Source of the DNA: Comamonas sp. lk
GTDB taxonomy: Bacteria > Pseudomonadota > Gammaproteobacteria > Burkholderiales > Burkholderiaceae_C
Assembly: GCA_945869165.1 (NCBI GenBank)
Contig: CAMBNY010000010.1
Coordinates: forward strand, 1-57,342
DNA length: 57,342 nucleotides
Reading direction: 5' to 3'
The notes beneath the pieces were generated by a model. The model searched no databases. It had not been told where the DNA came from and saw only the letters and a list, made by a program, of their open reading frames with translations. The position numbers and the translations under genes were made by a program. Below are positions 38,186 through 49,468 of this stretch, one piece after another (the first letter of the stretch is position 1; the number at the start of each line of letters is the position of its first letter).

Positions 38186-39421
38186 TCAATCTTTACGCTG
38201 TGTCAGCGACGCAAGCATCCGCTGGGCGTCGCCTTTGATTTCCGGATCGGCACTGGTGGCTATGCATTGGCGCAGTAAGTGCTGGGCCTTGCCCCATAAA
38301 CTCAGGCGCACACACATCACGGCGGCCAGGTATTGCAGCAAGGGATCGCGCGCTTGGGCGCGTTGAGCGGCCTCAATGCGCGATACCCATTTCACATCGG
38401 GGGCCTCGTGCTGTGCCAGCAAGCCTGCCTCTAGGGCACGCACCAAGCGCAAGCGCTGGGACAGGCTTAAGGCCTTGTGGTCCTGCAGCATGCGCTCCCA
38501 GACTGGCAATAGCCATTTGCGCGATTGCGCGGCGTCGCCGCCCTTGGCCAGCCAATGCTTGGCCACACCCAGCGCCACATCGGGCAGGGTGCATTCTTCC
38601 TCGTCCAGGAAATCCCATGCGGCCAAAATCTGGCTGGTATCTTGGCCAGCGAGTAATAGCTCCAGCGCCAGCGCCTGCGAAATACTGGCGCCAGTGCTGG
38701 CAGAAATCGCACGGTGTTTGACAAGCAAGCGCACGGTTTCCAGCGCGACCGCGTTTTCACCCTGCATGCGTGCCACCCTGAAACGCAAGCGTAGCGCCAC
38801 CGTACGCCGCGCCGCGCCCTGTGGCAGTCGCTCCAGCCACTGTGCTGCAGCGGGTGCGTCGTGGTCGTCCAAGGCCCAGCGCGCTGCGCGCATGAAAAAG
38901 CCTTCCTGCGTGCCACTGACCTCCGGAATATTCAATAAGTCCGTCGCCTGCTGAAAATGCTTATCGCGCAGGCTCTGGTCCTGCAAAGCATGTGCGCTTT
39001 CAGCAGCGAGTAAATGCAAAATAGCCTGCAAACGCAGACTGCGCCCATGGGATTCATCTTGCGCATCGGGACGCGTATGCATGGCAATAGCGTATTCAGC
39101 GGCCTTGCGAGCACGTACAAATCGGCCGGCCACCAAATGTGCCAGCGCGTCGACCAAAGCGGTCTGTACCAAGCGCTCTTTTTGCTGCAAGCGCCAACGC
39201 CTTGCCTGTCCAGGTATACCCGCAAAAGCGTCAAGCGCTCCCAGTGCCAGGTGCAGCACCACAAACAGCGCCAATAGCACTAATAGAACCAAATTGAGTG
39301 ACAAGTCCACCCGGTAGGGCGGCCAGAACAATGTCACCGTACCCGGATTGCCCGCTGCAAACAGCGCCGCACCAACGGCTACGCCGAACAAAGCCAGCAG
39401 CCACAAAACAGCGCGTACCAC
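38186..39421 (-). CDS. hemY: HemY family protein (TPR membrane protein)
   Basis: This is the proteobacterial HemY associated with hem genes, not protoporphyrinogen oxidase; it has two N-terminal membrane segments and TPR-type helical repeats. Its exact role in haem synthesis is unproven. The 411-residue protein shows membrane helices at about 3-23 and 40-62, the HemY_N pattern PYRVDLSLNLVLL, and helical repeats to the end. I start it at GTG 39421, one base after the hemX stop; the longer in-frame form reaching 39556 has an improbable Arg-rich start and lies inside hemX. Confidence 0.87.
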   Translation of the reverse strand: MVRAVLWLLALFGVAVGAALFAAGNPGTVTLFWPPYRVDLSLNLVLLVLLALFVVLHLALGALDAFAGIPGQARRWRLQQKERLVQTALVDALAHLVAGRFVRARKAAEYAIAMHTRPDAQDESHGRSLRLQAILHLLAAESAHALQDQSLRDKHFQQATDLLNIPEVSGTQEGFFMRAARWALDDHDAPAAAQWLERLPQGAARRTVALRLRFRVARMQGENAVALETVRLLVKHRAISASTGASISQALALELLLAGQDTSQILAAWDFLDEEECTLPDVALGVAKHWLAKGGDAAQSRKWLLPVWERMLQDHKALSLSQRLRLVRALEAGLLAQHEAPDVKWVSRIEAAQRAQARDPLLQYLAAVMCVRLSLWGKAQHLLRQCIATSADPEIKGDAQRMLASLTQRKD

Positions 39422-39422
39422 C

Positions 39423-40472
39423 TCAGCGCCCCGCTGCCGCCGTCGACAGCGCCGCCAGCGTCTCGTCCACCCTGGGTACGTCCAGCGTGCGCATTTTGGT
39501 TTGCACCTGCCGCAAAAGCGCCGCCGCCGTCTGCGTCTTGCGCGATTGCGGCGCAAAGTAGCGCGTCAGGCTTTCTGCCGCGGTGGCTATGTCGGCACGC
39601 GCCGGGCCAATTTGGCGCGCCATCAGGCCTAAGCGCGCATTGAGAATGCGCAGCTTGAAGTTTTCGCGTACGAAAAAGGATTGTTCCGGGGATAGCAAAG
39701 CCGCTTCAGGCTCGGTGATTTTGCTTACACGCACCAAGCTCTTGGCTTCTTCGCGCAATACAGCCAGCACGCGCCACCACCAATCACCCACCGCTTCCTG
39801 CGGTTTGCGTGCCAAGGTATCGGCTGGGGCCGTTATGCCAACCGCATTGGCAATTTGCAACTCGTCGGCCAACAAAACCAACTCGTCCAGCTGCAGCAGC
39901 AGGGCGGGCGTATCCGACAGTGGCGTGTTTTGTACACGCGCAATGTCGCGCGCAATCGCGCGTTGTAAAGGAGCCAGGCGAGGCTGGGCAGCGCGACCGA
40001 GTCGCACCTCGGCCATCTTCAGCGCAGAGACCAGGGGTTCAATGCTGCCTGTTAGTTGCGCTTGTTGCTGGGCCAGACGCACTGCCGCTTCGATATCGAC
40101 CACCAGGTTCTCATCGCGCGAACGCGAGAGGCTTTGGATCAGTTCTTCCACCTGCGCGCGTTGCAAGGCGACTTCGGTCAGTTTGGCATCGGTAACGGCA
40201 AGCTTGGCGGCCGTCTCCATCGCCAAATCGCGCGCCTGATGGGCACTGGTTTTGGCATCGGTGCTTTGGCCGACGGCATCGGCACTTTGACGCGCCAAAT
40301 TTTCCTGCATGGCCTGTACTTTTTGCCATAGGAGGGCGCCAGTGCCCAGGGCCACAACGGCGACTAAAGCACTCAGGTAAAGCCACCACGCGGGTTTCGC
40401 CGTGGGCTGCAATATGGGTGGTGTAGGCGCTGGCGCTTGCGGTGGAGGTGCTTCGTCGGCGGCGCTGGTCAT
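39423..40472 (-). CDS. hemX: Uroporphyrinogen-III C-methyltransferase-like protein HemX
   Basis: HemX is a membrane-anchored, coiled-coil protein in the hemCDXY operon; despite its old name it has no methyltransferase motifs. The 349-residue protein has a Pro/Ala-rich cytoplasmic start, one membrane segment (about residues 29-47), a coiled coil (48-130) and the HemX domain. ATG 40472 overlaps hemD by four bases (ATGA); the upstream in-frame extension lies in hemD. Its role may be to scaffold haem-pathway enzymes. Confidence 0.9.
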   Translation of the reverse strand: MTSAADEAPPPQAPAPTPPILQPTAKPAWWLYLSALVAVVALGTGALLWQKVQAMQENLARQSADAVGQSTDAKTSAHQARDLAMETAAKLAVTDAKLTEVALQRAQVEELIQSLSRSRDENLVVDIEAAVRLAQQQAQLTGSIEPLVSALKMAEVRLGRAAQPRLAPLQRAIARDIARVQNTPLSDTPALLLQLDELVLLADELQIANAVGITAPADTLARKPQEAVGDWWWRVLAVLREEAKSLVRVSKITEPEAALLSPEQSFFVRENFKLRILNARLGLMARQIGPARADIATAAESLTRYFAPQSRKTQTAAALLRQVQTKMRTLDVPRVDETLAALSTAAAGR

Positions 40473-41296
40473 GCCAGCGATTCTATCGACGCGCACAGGG
40501 CGGCCAGGCCCGGTCGGGCCAGCGCTACCTTGCCAAAACCAGCCAGCCGCGCCGCCTGCGCAATACGTGCATGCGTAGCCACCGCCTTGGCACCGGCCCA
40601 GGTCTGCCCGGGAAAGGCAGCCAGCAAATTGCCCAGCGCTTCGGCGCTGCTCCACACCCATACGTCCTTGCCTTGCAGCGATTGCGCCACGATGGCGCGT
40701 TGCTCCGCAGTCCACTGCGGCGGTCTGCGCGCATAAGCCACCACATAGTCCACCTGCGCGCCGCGTCCCTGTAACTGCACGGCCAGCCAGTCACGCCCTT
40801 GGCCAGTAGGGCTGCCGGGCGCCGGTGCATCGGCGGCCTCTGATGCCTTGTCGCCCCGCACAATCAGGATGCGCGTACCGGCCCCAATTTGCACTTGCAC
40901 CTGTAGCCACAAGGCTTCGGAGTCCAGGCTTTGCGCTGTGGGCGCGGGCATATCAATGTGCTTTGCGGGTACGCCTTGCGCTAGCAAAGCCGCACGGCTA
41001 CCGGGCCCGGTCACCCATGCGCGCGGCGCCTTGTTTCCCGATACCCATGGGCTCGCAATCTCCGTAGGCCGCGCTGCAAAAAAATGGCTGGCGGCGTTGC
41101 TGCTGACAAACATCAGGGCGTCGTACTTAGCCAAGTCTTTCCAAGCCTGTGCGAGCTGCGAGCGGTCCGGCACGGCCACGATCTCGATCATGGGGAGTGC
41201 CACCGCTTCGATGCCGTTGCGCTTAATTTGTGCCGCCCAGGCGTCTGCCTCTTGACCCGGCCGGGTCACGATGGCGCGCAAGGTGGACTGCGTCAT
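40469..41296 (-). CDS. hemD: Uroporphyrinogen-III synthase
   Basis: HemD closes and inverts ring D of hydroxymethylbilane to form uroporphyrinogen III, the branch point for haem and sirohaem/cobalamin. The 275-residue protein shows the two-lobed HemD layout: [20 protein letters not shown] at the start and [12 protein letters not shown] in the second half. Sequence conservation in this family is low, so context counts: it overlaps hemC and hemX by four bases each. Confidence 0.92.
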   Translation of the reverse strand: MTQSTLRAIVTRPGQEADAWAAQIKRNGIEAVALPMIEIVAVPDRSQLAQAWKDLAKYDALMFVSSNAASHFFAARPTEIASPWVSGNKAPRAWVTGPGSRAALLAQGVPAKHIDMPAPTAQSLDSEALWLQVQVQIGAGTRILIVRGDKASEAADAPAPGSPTGQGRDWLAVQLQGRGAQVDYVVAYARRPPQWTAEQRAIVAQSLQGKDVWVWSSAEALGNLLAAFPGQTWAGAKAVATHARIAQAARLAGFGKVALARPGLAALCASIESLA

Positions 41297-42207
41297 AGTG
41301 CTGCGTTTTTCGCCACACCGGCCTGCAGCGCCTGCGCCACTTGCGTGCCCAGTGCTTCGGCCTGTTCCAGCGTGTATACCGCCGCTTTGCCGTTCACTTG
41401 TACCAGCGGCTGCGCACCCTCGGGGTCGCCCCAGGCGGCGTGCAATTCCAGGCTATCGCCGCTAAAGGTCGCGTGCGCTGCCAAAGGCATGGAGCAACTG
41501 CCGCCCATCAAACGGCTGACCATGCGCTCAGCTGACACCGCCAAAAACGTGGGCATGTGCAGCAAGTGCGATAAGGCCTGCGCCACATCGTCGCGGTCAC
41601 TCGGAATTTCGATACCCAATGCACCCTGCCCGGCCGCGGGCAGCATGTACGAAGGCTCAAACACCTGCGCAATGCGCGATGCGAGCCCCAAACGCTTGAG
41701 GCCGGCAGCAGCCAGGATGATGCCGTCGTACAAGCCTTCGTCGAGTTTGCGTAAGCGGGTATCGAGATTACCGCGCAAGGGCTCAATTTTTAGGTCCGGG
41801 CGGATGGCGCGCAGCAAGGCCACGCGCCGCAGGCTGGACGTGCCGACCACTGCACCTTGCGGCAAGGCATCGATGGAAGCGTATTGGTTAGACACCCAGG
41901 CATCGCGCGGGTCTTCGCGCTCCATCACACAGGCCAGCGCAAAGCCGGGCGGAAGCTCCATGGGCACGTCTTTGAGCGAATGCACCGCCAGATCGGCGCG
42001 GCCTTCTTCCAGTGCGGTTTCCAGCTCTTTGACAAACAGGCCCTTACCACCCACTTTGCTTAAAGATCGGTCCAATATTTGATCACCCTTGGTGGTCATA
42101 CCTAAAAGGCTGACTTGGTGGCCTTGGAGCTGCAAGAGGGCTTGTACGTGTTCCGCCTGCCACAGGGCTAAACGGCTCTCGCGGGTGGCAATAGTGAAGT
42201 GTTGCAA
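41293..42207 (-). CDS. hemC: Hydroxymethylbilane synthase (porphobilinogen deaminase)
   Basis: HemC polymerises four porphobilinogens into hydroxymethylbilane. The 304-residue protein has the start [17 protein letters not shown], the active Asp in HSLKDVP (residues 76-82), and the dipyrromethane cofactor Cys238 in [12 protein letters not shown]. The only start that fits is TTG 42207, since an in-frame TAG lies four codons upstream. Slow initiation at TTG could limit pathway entry. It is divergent from ppc with 188 bases between. Confidence 0.95.
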   Translation of the reverse strand: MQHFTIATRESRLALWQAEHVQALLQLQGHQVSLLGMTTKGDQILDRSLSKVGGKGLFVKELETALEEGRADLAVHSLKDVPMELPPGFALACVMEREDPRDAWVSNQYASIDALPQGAVVGTSSLRRVALLRAIRPDLKIEPLRGNLDTRLRKLDEGLYDGIILAAAGLKRLGLASRIAQVFEPSYMLPAAGQGALGIEIPSDRDDVAQALSHLLHMPTFLAVSAERMVSRLMGGSCSMPLAAHATFSGDSLELHAAWGDPEGAQPLVQVNGKAAVYTLEQAEALGTQVAQALQAGVAKNAAL

Positions 42208-42395
42208 AGTCGTAACCTATTGGTAAACAATGTGTGCGGCAAATGCCGTGGGGGATGCTAGCATGGGCTGCGGCAAGCGCCTTGCATTCAGCGCCCACCA
42301 AGCCTTACCGGCCCGAGCGCAGCCCACCCGCATGGACCCAAGCCAGACGCCAGCATCCGGACGTCGCCCCGCCCATTTATTACGTACTGATCTGC

Positions 42396-45227
42396 ATGCC
42401 CACCAAACCCGCCACAAACAGCCAGCGCAAAGACCACGAACGCCCCCTGCGTGAAGACATCCGTTTCCTCGGACGCATTTTGGGCGACGTCATCCGCGAA
42501 CATGACGGCGTGCAGGCCTTTGAACTGGTGGAGCAAGTGCGCCGCTTGTCGGTGGCCTTTCGGCGCGACGCCGATCATGCCGCCGACAAGGCCCTGAAAA
42601 AACTACTCAAGGGCCTGGGGGCGGCTCAGACCGTCAGTGTGATCCGCGCCTTCACCTATTTCAGCCACCTGGCCAATCTGGCCGAAGACCGACACCACAT
42701 CCGCCTCCACGCTATCCACGATCGGGCGGGGGAGGTGCGAGAAGGCAGCCTGGAAGTGGCACTGGTCCGCTTGCGCGAAGGCGGCATCGGTGCCAAAGCC
42801 GTGGCGCAGAGCCTGGCGCAGAGCTTTATCTCGCCGGTGCTCACCGCGCACCCGACCGAGGTGCAGCGCAAAAGTATTTTGGATGCCGAGCGCGCCATCG
42901 CTCAATTGCTAGCGGCGCGCGACGACATCAAGCGCCTGGGCACCGACGCCAACGGCCAAGCTGACGCACTGGCCTTGCGTGAACTGAGCTCTAACGAAGC
43001 GCAGATGCGCGCCCGTGTGATACAGCTTTGGCAAACCCGCTTGCTGCGCGACAACAAGCTGACCGTAGCCGATGAAGTAGAAAACGCGCTGAGCTATTAC
43101 GAAAGTACGTTTCTGCGCGAAATTCCCAAACTCTATGCCAGCATGGAGCAGATGCTGGGTCAGCCTGTGCCGCATACTTTTTTGCGTATGGGCCAATGGA
43201 TTGGCGGCGACCGCGACGGCAACCCCAACGTCAGCGCCCAAACTCTGGACTACGCGCTGCGGCGCCAATGCGAAGTGGCATTGCGCCATTACCTGACCGA
43301 AGTGCATGAACTGGGTGGTGAGTTGTCGCTCTCGGCCAGCCTGACGCAGTGCAGCCCGGCTATGCAAGCCCTGGCCGAGCGCAGCCCGGACCACAATCCG
43401 CATCGCCGTGACGAGCCCTACCGTCGCGCGCTCATCGGCACCTATGCCCGTCTGGCCACCACTTTGCAACAACTGACTGGCACCGAGGCCACACGCCACG
43501 CCGTCGTCCCGCAGAACGCTTACACCCAGCCCCAAGAATTTTTGCAAGACTTGCGCACCATCGAAGCCTCGCTGCTAGCCAACCATGCGGGCGCCTTGAG
43601 CGCGCAGCGCCTGCACCCGCTGATCCGCGCGGTCGAAGTATTTGGTTTTCACCTGGCCACCGTGGACTTGCGGCAAAGCTCGGACAAGCACGAAGAAGTC
43701 GTGGCCGAACTACTGCGCGTGGCGCGTGTCCAGCCAAACTACAGCGCATTGCCTGAAGCTGATAAACGCAGCCTGCTGCTGGCGCTGTTGCAAGACGCGC
43801 GTTCGCTGCAAGTGCAAGGCGCCAGCTATTCGCCGCACGCCCAAGCAGAACAAGCGATTTTTGCCATGGCCCGCGTCATGCGCGAGCGCTTTGGCAAAGA
43901 AGCGATCCGCCACTACATCATCAGCCACACCGAAAGCGTCAGCGATTTGCTGGAAGTTTTGCTGCTGCAAAAAGAGGCCGGCCTGCTGCGCGGCACCTTG
44001 GACCTGGACGCGGTGTGCGATTTGATTGTGGTGCCTTTGTTTGAAACCATTGAAGACTTGCGCAATGCCGCGCCCATCATGCGCGCGTTTTACGCTCTGC
44101 CCGGTGTGGCCGCGCTGGTGCAGCGCAGCGGTGGCGAGCAAGACATCATGCTGGGCTATTCGGACAGCAACAAAGACGGCGGCATCTTCACCAGCAACTG
44201 GGAGCTGTACCGCGCGGAAATAGCGCTGGTGGAAGTGTTTGACGAACTAAGCGTCAGCGGACACCCCACGCGCCTACGCATGTTCCACGGGCGCGGCGGC
44301 ACGGTGGGGCGCGGCGGCGGCCCGAGCTACCAAGCCATCCTGGCACAACCGCCGGGCACAGTACGCGGGCAAATTCGCCTGACTGAGCAAGGCGAAGTGA
44401 TTGGCTCCAAATATGCCAATCCCGAAATCGGCCGACGCAACCTGGAAACCCTGGTCGCCGCCACCCTGGAAGCCACGCTCTTGCAAGCGACCAAACCGGC
44501 CAGCAAAGCGTTTTTAGCCGCCGCGCACGAACTATCCGCCCACAGCATGGCGGCCTACCGCGCCTTGGTCTACGAAACACCGGGCTTTGCCGACTATTTT
44601 TTCAGCGCCACGCCGCTGCGCGAAATTACCGAACTCAACATCGGCTCGCGCCCGGCATCGCGCAAAGCCACGCAAGCGATTGAAGACCTGCGCGCTATCC
44701 CCTGGGGTTTTAGCTGGGGCCAATGCCGCCTGACGCTGCCCGGCTGGTTTGGCTTTGGCTCGGCGGTGCACACCTTTATCCATGGCGCGGACGGCGAACA
44801 CAGCGCAGCGCTTGCCAAAGAACGCACTGCCTTGCTGCAAAAAATGCAACGCCAATGGCCCTTCTTCCAGACCCTGCTGTCAAATATGGACATGGTGATC
44901 GCCAAGAGCGACATGGCCCTGGCCGCGCGCTACAGCGAACTCGTAGAAGACGCGCGCCTGCGCCGCAAAATTTTTGGCGCCATCGAACAGGAATGGCATC
45001 GCACCGCCGACGCCCTCTCCCTGATCACCGGCCACAAGCAACGCCTGGCCGCCAACCCCAGCCTGCAACGCTCCATCCACCACCGCTTCCCCTACATCGA
45101 CCCGCTGCACCACCTCCAAGTCGAACTGGTACGCCGCTACCGCGCCGGCCAAAGCGACGAGCGCGTGCGGCGCGGTATCCATATTTCCATCAACGGGATT
45201 GCTGCGGGCTTGCGGAATACCGGTTAA
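42396..45227 (+). CDS. ppc: Phosphoenolpyruvate carboxylase
   Basis: Ppc carboxylates phosphoenolpyruvate to oxaloacetate to refill the TCA cycle. The 943-residue protein has the catalytic His152 in [12 protein letters not shown], the substrate loop [10 protein letters not shown] and the glycine-rich [14 protein letters not shown] (around 630-645), and ends in the family C terminus [16 protein letters not shown] 42396 is chosen on homology ([22 protein letters not shown] follows); the longer in-frame form from 42234 is not supported. It is divergent from hemC, a conserved layout in this group. Confidence 0.96.
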   Translation: MPTKPATNSQRKDHERPLREDIRFLGRILGDVIREHDGVQAFELVEQVRRLSVAFRRDADHAADKALKKLLKGLGAAQTVSVIRAFTYFSHLANLAEDRHHIRLHAIHDRAGEVREGSLEVALVRLREGGIGAKAVAQSLAQSFISPVLTAHPTEVQRKSILDAERAIAQLLAARDDIKRLGTDANGQADALALRELSSNEAQMRARVIQLWQTRLLRDNKLTVADEVENALSYYESTFLREIPKLYASMEQMLGQPVPHTFLRMGQWIGGDRDGNPNVSAQTLDYALRRQCEVALRHYLTEVHELGGELSLSASLTQCSPAMQALAERSPDHNPHRRDEPYRRALIGTYARLATTLQQLTGTEATRHAVVPQNAYTQPQEFLQDLRTIEASLLANHAGALSAQRLHPLIRAVEVFGFHLATVDLRQSSDKHEEVVAELLRVARVQPNYSALPEADKRSLLLALLQDARSLQVQGASYSPHAQAEQAIFAMARVMRERFGKEAIRHYIISHTESVSDLLEVLLLQKEAGLLRGTLDLDAVCDLIVVPLFETIEDLRNAAPIMRAFYALPGVAALVQRSGGEQDIMLGYSDSNKDGGIFTSNWELYRAEIALVEVFDELSVSGHPTRLRMFHGRGGTVGRGGGPSYQAILAQPPGTVRGQIRLTEQGEVIGSKYANPEIGRRNLETLVAATLEATLLQATKPASKAFLAAAHELSAHSMAAYRALVYETPGFADYFFSATPLREITELNIGSRPASRKATQAIEDLRAIPWGFSWGQCRLTLPGWFGFGSAVHTFIHGADGEHSAALAKERTALLQKMQRQWPFFQTLLSNMDMVIAKSDMALAARYSELVEDARLRRKIFGAIEQEWHRTADALSLITGHKQRLAANPSLQRSIHHRFPYIDPLHHLQVELVRRYRAGQSDERVRRGIHISINGIAAGLRNTG

Positions 45228-45285
45228 GTTTGGGCCGCACTCATACGAAATCGGGGGCGCCGCCACCCCCCGATAAAATCCCCGC

Positions 45286-46734
45286 ATGACAAACCAACTC
45301 GATAAAAAAGCCCAGGCCTGGTCGGCGCTGTTCTCTGAACCGATGAGCGAGTTGGTCAAGCGCTATACCTCTAGCGTGTTTTTTGACAAGCGGCTCTGGC
45401 AGGCGGACATCCGGGGCAGTTTGGCGCATGCCGAAATGTTGGCGGCGCAGGGCATCATCAGCGCGCAGGACCTGGCCGACATCCAGCGCGGCATGGCGCA
45501 GATCGTGGCCGACATCGAGGCCGGCCGCTTCGAATGGAAGCTGGACCTGGAGGATGTGCACCTGAACATCGAGGCGCGGCTTACGCAGTTGGTGGGCGAT
45601 GCCGGCAAGCGCATGCACACCGGGCGCAGCCGCAATGACCAAGTGGCCACCGACGTGCGCCTTTGGTTGCGCGATGAGCTAGACCTGATCGCCGACCTGC
45701 TGGTCGCCCTGCAAAAAGCCTTGCTGGACGTAGCGGCGCAGCACACGCAAACCATCTTGCCCGGATTTACGCATTTGCAAGTGGCCCAGCCGGTGAGCTT
45801 TGCGCACCATTTGCTGGCCTATGTAGAAATGTTTGCGCGCGATGCCGAGCGCATGCGCGAAGTGCGCGCCCGCACCAACCGCCTGCCCCTGGGCAGCGCC
45901 GCGCTGGCGGGCACCAGCTACCCGCTGGACCGCGAGCGCGTGGCGCGCAGCTTAGGCATGGTGGACGCGCAAGGTCAGCCCCAGCTCTGCCGCAATAGCC
46001 TGGACGCCGTCAGCGACCGCGACTTTGCGATGGAATTTACCGCCGCCGCCAGTATTTGCATGGTGCATATCAGCCGCCTGAGCGAAGAGTTGGTGCTGTG
46101 GATGAGCCAGAACTTTAGCTTTATCCGCCTGGCCGACCGCTTTACCACCGGCAGCTCCATCATGCCGCAGAAGAAAAACCCCGACGTGCCCGAACTGGCA
46201 CGCGGAAAAACCGGCCGTGTGGTCGGCCACCTGATGGGTTTGCTCACCCTCATGAAAGGCCAGCCCCTGGCCTATAACAAAGACAACCAAGAAGACAAGG
46301 AGCCACTGTTTGACACGGTGGATACGCTGACCGATACGCTGCGCATCTTTGCGGAAATGATTGGCGGCCAGCCTGACCCGCAGACCGGCACGCTGTCGGG
46401 CGGAATGACGGTCAACCCGGACGCTATGCGCAGCGCCGCCGCACGCGGTTACGCCACTGCCACCGACCTGGCGGACTATTTGGTAAAAAAAGGCCTTGCA
46501 TTCAGGGACGCACACGAAGTGGTGGCCCACGCCGTCAAAAGCGCGCAAGCAGCGGGCAAAGATTTATCCGAACTGCCGCTGGCCACGCTGCAAGGTTTTC
46601 ATGCGGCCATAGAGGCCGATGTGTTTGAGTGCCTGAGCCTGCAAGGCTCACTGGACGCGCGCAACACGATTGGCGGTACGGCGCCTGAGCGGGTCTTGCA
46701 AGAGATTGCGCTGCACCGCCAACGCCTGGGCTAA
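45286..46734 (+). CDS. argH: Argininosuccinate lyase
   Basis: ArgH splits argininosuccinate into arginine and fumarate, the last step of arginine synthesis. The 482-residue protein belongs to the fumarase/aspartase superfamily, with [13 protein letters not shown] (about residues 111-123) and the signature [12 protein letters not shown] with the catalytic Ser at 290-291. No Shine-Dalgarno sequence precedes the ATG. A TAAAAT box at 45274-45279 is 7 bases before it, so the mRNA could be leaderless. No other arg gene is nearby. Confidence 0.96.
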   Translation: MTNQLDKKAQAWSALFSEPMSELVKRYTSSVFFDKRLWQADIRGSLAHAEMLAAQGIISAQDLADIQRGMAQIVADIEAGRFEWKLDLEDVHLNIEARLTQLVGDAGKRMHTGRSRNDQVATDVRLWLRDELDLIADLLVALQKALLDVAAQHTQTILPGFTHLQVAQPVSFAHHLLAYVEMFARDAERMREVRARTNRLPLGSAALAGTSYPLDRERVARSLGMVDAQGQPQLCRNSLDAVSDRDFAMEFTAAASICMVHISRLSEELVLWMSQNFSFIRLADRFTTGSSIMPQKKNPDVPELARGKTGRVVGHLMGLLTLMKGQPLAYNKDNQEDKEPLFDTVDTLTDTLRIFAEMIGGQPDPQTGTLSGGMTVNPDAMRSAAARGYATATDLADYLVKKGLAFRDAHEVVAHAVKSAQAAGKDLSELPLATLQGFHAAIEADVFECLSLQGSLDARNTIGGTAPERVLQEIALHRQRLG

Positions 46735-46786
46735 GCGAACCTATGGGCGCTCGGCTAGGTTTCACACCGCCCAATAGGAAAGCCCG

Positions 46787-47677
46787 ATGACGACCCAACA
46801 AATAGTTCTGAGCCTGGTGCTGGCCACCATGGTGTTTTCGGTGGCACTGGAATTGCAGCTCGACGATTTTTTGCGCGTGGCGCGCAGCCCCAAGGCGGTT
46901 GTCGTCGGCTTGGTTCCCCAGTTCATATTGCTGCCCGTTGCCACCTGGGCGGCCACACTGGTGCTGGACTTGCCGCCCAACGTGGAAGCGGCCATGATTT
47001 TGGTGGCCGCTTGCCCTGGCGGCAGCCTGAGCAATGTGGTGACGCATTTCGGGCGCGGCAACACGGCGCTGTCGGTCAGTATTTCGGCAGTGGCCAGCCT
47101 GATTGCGCTGTTTGCCACGCCGTTTAACTTCAGTTGGATGGTGGCTACCAACCCGGCCACTGCCGGTTGGCTCCAAACCCTGAACATCGACCCTTCGGAT
47201 ATTTGGATCAGCCTGTTTGCCTTGCTGGCGCTACCCCTGGCGCTGGGCCTGACGCTTACGCGCCGCCTGCCCGATTTCAGCGCACGCATCCGTAAACCGC
47301 TGGGCAATTTTTCGCTGATTGCGCTGCTGGCTTTTATCGTGCTGGGGCTGATTAAAGAGCGGCAACTACTGACTATGGGGCTTTTGCCCACGCTGGGCTT
47401 GGTGGTGGCGCACAACGCTATCGGCTTGCTGATGGGCTGGCTAACCAGCGGCGTGATGGGCCTGTCCAGCGCAGACCGGCGCGCCGTCACCATCGAAGGC
47501 GGCATGCAAAACGCCGGGCTGGCGCTGGGCATTATTGCGGTGCAGTTCAACGCCGATCTAGGTATGGTCATCATCGCCAGCCTCTGGGGCATCTGGCATA
47601 TCGTCAGCGGCATGTCGCTGGCACTTTTTTGGCGGCGCATAGACCGCATGGAAACCGAAGGAGACAGCAATGCTTGA
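46787..47677 (+). CDS. Bile acid:sodium symporter (BASS) family transporter
   Basis: This is a sodium-coupled transporter of organic anions with 296 residues and about 9-10 membrane segments. The family marks CPGGSLSNVVTHFGRGNTALS (about residues 75-95) and the sodium-site region EGGMQNAGLALGI (about 237-249) are clear. BASS members carry bile acids, pantoate, pyruvate or other acids; the substrate here is unknown. It overlaps the amidohydrolase start by eight bases, so the two probably handle one compound. Confidence 0.88.
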   Translation: MTTQQIVLSLVLATMVFSVALELQLDDFLRVARSPKAVVVGLVPQFILLPVATWAATLVLDLPPNVEAAMILVAACPGGSLSNVVTHFGRGNTALSVSISAVASLIALFATPFNFSWMVATNPATAGWLQTLNIDPSDIWISLFALLALPLALGLTLTRRLPDFSARIRKPLGNFSLIALLAFIVLGLIKERQLLTMGLLPTLGLVVAHNAIGLLMGWLTSGVMGLSSADRRAVTIEGGMQNAGLALGIIAVQFNADLGMVIIASLWGIWHIVSGMSLALFWRRIDRMETEGDSNA

Positions 47678-49427
47678 CTTAGTAATCCGTGGCGCGACCG
47701 TTGTCGATGGCACCGGCGACCTGCCTTTTAACGCGGATGTCGGCATCCGGGATGGGCGCATTGCCGAGGTCGGGCACATCGGCGGCGCGGCGCGCGAAAG
47801 CTTAGACGCCGAGGGTGCCTGGCTAACGCCGGGCTTTGTCGACATTCATACCCATTACGACGGGCAAGCTACTTGGGACGAAACTTTCAGCCCCAGCATC
47901 CACCATGGCGTGACCACGCTGCTGATGGGTAACTGTGGCGTCGGCTTTGCGCCGCTGCGCCCTGGCAGCGAGGACAGGCTGATCAAGCTCATGGAAGGCG
48001 TCGAAGATATTCCGGGCGTGGCGCTGCGCGAAGGTGTGCGCTTTTCTTGGGAGAGTTTTAGCCAGTACATGGACGCGCTGGACGCCATGCCGCACAGCCT
48101 GGACTTTTTGACCATGGTGCCGCACGATCCGCTGCGCATGCTGGTTATGGGCGCACGCGCTGAGGCGCGTGAGGTGGCCACTGAGGCTGACGTGGCCGCC
48201 ATGCGCGCGCATTTGCGCAGCGCTTTGCAAGCCGGAGCGGCAGGTTTTTCCACCGGGCGCTCCGACAACCACCGCACCGCCGAGGGCCATGACACACCGG
48301 CCTCTATCGCCAGCGCCGCCGAACTGCGCGGGCTGGGCCAAGCTTTTGAAGGCTTGGGCCATGGCGTGGTGCAAGTCGTCAGTGACTTTGACCTGATGCA
48401 AGGCCCGCAAGGCTTTGATGCCGAGTTTGATCTGGTGGAACAACTGGCGCAGGCCAGCGGACGCCCTTTGTCCATGACCTGGCTGCAACGCGATCCCGGC
48501 GGCGAGCAATATTTGCACATCCAAAAGCGCGTGGAAGCGGCCGTAGCGCGAGGCCTGCCGCTGTATCTGCAAACGGCTGCGCGCGGCATTGGCGTGATCA
48601 ATGGGCTGGACGCGAGTTTTCACCCGTTTATGGGTTTCCCTGGCTACAAAGAAGTAGCTGCCCTGCCCTTGGCCGAGCGCGCACAAGCCCTACGCGAGCC
48701 GGCACGCAAAGCGCGTATCCTGGCTGAAAAGTCCGAACGCCTGGCGGGCGATGGCACGGCCATACCGCCCTTGGTAGACCTGCTGCTCTCGCGCATCGAG
48801 CTGATCGCGGGACGCATGTTCCCGCTGGATGCGCGCCTGGACTACGAGCCCGATGTGATGCAGAGCTTTTTGGTGCGCGCCAAGCAGCGAGGCACCACGG
48901 CGCTGGAGGCCATGTACGACTACTTGTGCGAAGGCGATGGCGCGCAGCTGATTTACTTCCCCATCTTCAATTACAACCAAGGCTCGCTGGACGCGGTGCA
49001 CACCATGCTGCAACACCCACGCGCCCTGTTTGGCCTGGGCGATGCCGGGGCGCATGTGGGCACCGTCTGCGACGCCAGTTTTTCCACCTTCATGCTCACG
49101 CATTGGGTGCAAGGCCGCGCCAAAGAGCGCCTCCCCTTGGAGCGCGTAGTGGAGATGATGACCAGCCGCAACGCGCGCTACCTGGGCCTGCAAGACCGCG
49201 GCCTGATACAGCCCGGCCTGCGCGCCGACTTCAACCTGATCGATCCCGCCCGCCTGAGCGTGGGCATGCCCCAGCTGGTGCGCGACCTGCCCGCGGGTGG
49301 CAAGCGCTTTTTACAAAAAGCAGAGGGTTATATCGGCACCTGGGTGGCCGGACAGGCGGTGATTCGGGAGGGGGAAGTCACCGGGGCCAGGCCGGGGCGA
49401 TTGGTGCGGATGAGGCAAGACAGCTAA
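47670..49427 (+). CDS. D-aminoacylase / N-acyl-D-amino-acid deacylase family amidohydrolase
   Basis: This is a metal-dependent amidohydrolase of 585 residues. The N-terminal metal site is FVDIHTHYDGQ (His60, His62). Later marks are GNCGVGFAP and the C-terminal LGDAGAHVGTVCDAS with the catalytic Asp. The family removes N-acyl groups from D-amino acids or acts on related cyclic amides; the exact substrate is not readable. A strong AAGGAGA ribosome-binding site precedes ATG 47670, which overlaps the BASS gene. It lies 157 bases upstream of kynU on the same strand. Confidence 0.87.
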   Translation: MLDLVIRGATVVDGTGDLPFNADVGIRDGRIAEVGHIGGAARESLDAEGAWLTPGFVDIHTHYDGQATWDETFSPSIHHGVTTLLMGNCGVGFAPLRPGSEDRLIKLMEGVEDIPGVALREGVRFSWESFSQYMDALDAMPHSLDFLTMVPHDPLRMLVMGARAEAREVATEADVAAMRAHLRSALQAGAAGFSTGRSDNHRTAEGHDTPASIASAAELRGLGQAFEGLGHGVVQVVSDFDLMQGPQGFDAEFDLVEQLAQASGRPLSMTWLQRDPGGEQYLHIQKRVEAAVARGLPLYLQTAARGIGVINGLDASFHPFMGFPGYKEVAALPLAERAQALREPARKARILAEKSERLAGDGTAIPPLVDLLLSRIELIAGRMFPLDARLDYEPDVMQSFLVRAKQRGTTALEAMYDYLCEGDGAQLIYFPIFNYNQGSLDAVHTMLQHPRALFGLGDAGAHVGTVCDASFSTFMLTHWVQGRAKERLPLERVVEMMTSRNARYLGLQDRGLIQPGLRADFNLIDPARLSVGMPQLVRDLPAGGKRFLQKAEGYIGTWVAGQAVIREGEVTGARPGRLVRMRQDS

Positions 49428-49468
49428 GAAACGGCAGGGGCCCCGCAAGCGCCTAAGCCCCACCTTGC

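Noticed and set aside
39422..39556. Arg-rich N-terminal extension of hemY
   Set aside because: It lies inside hemX in another frame; GTG 39421 gives a normal membrane-anchored start.
42234..42395. N-terminal extension of ppc
   Set aside because: The extra 54 residues have no family match and cover the promoter region shared with hemC.
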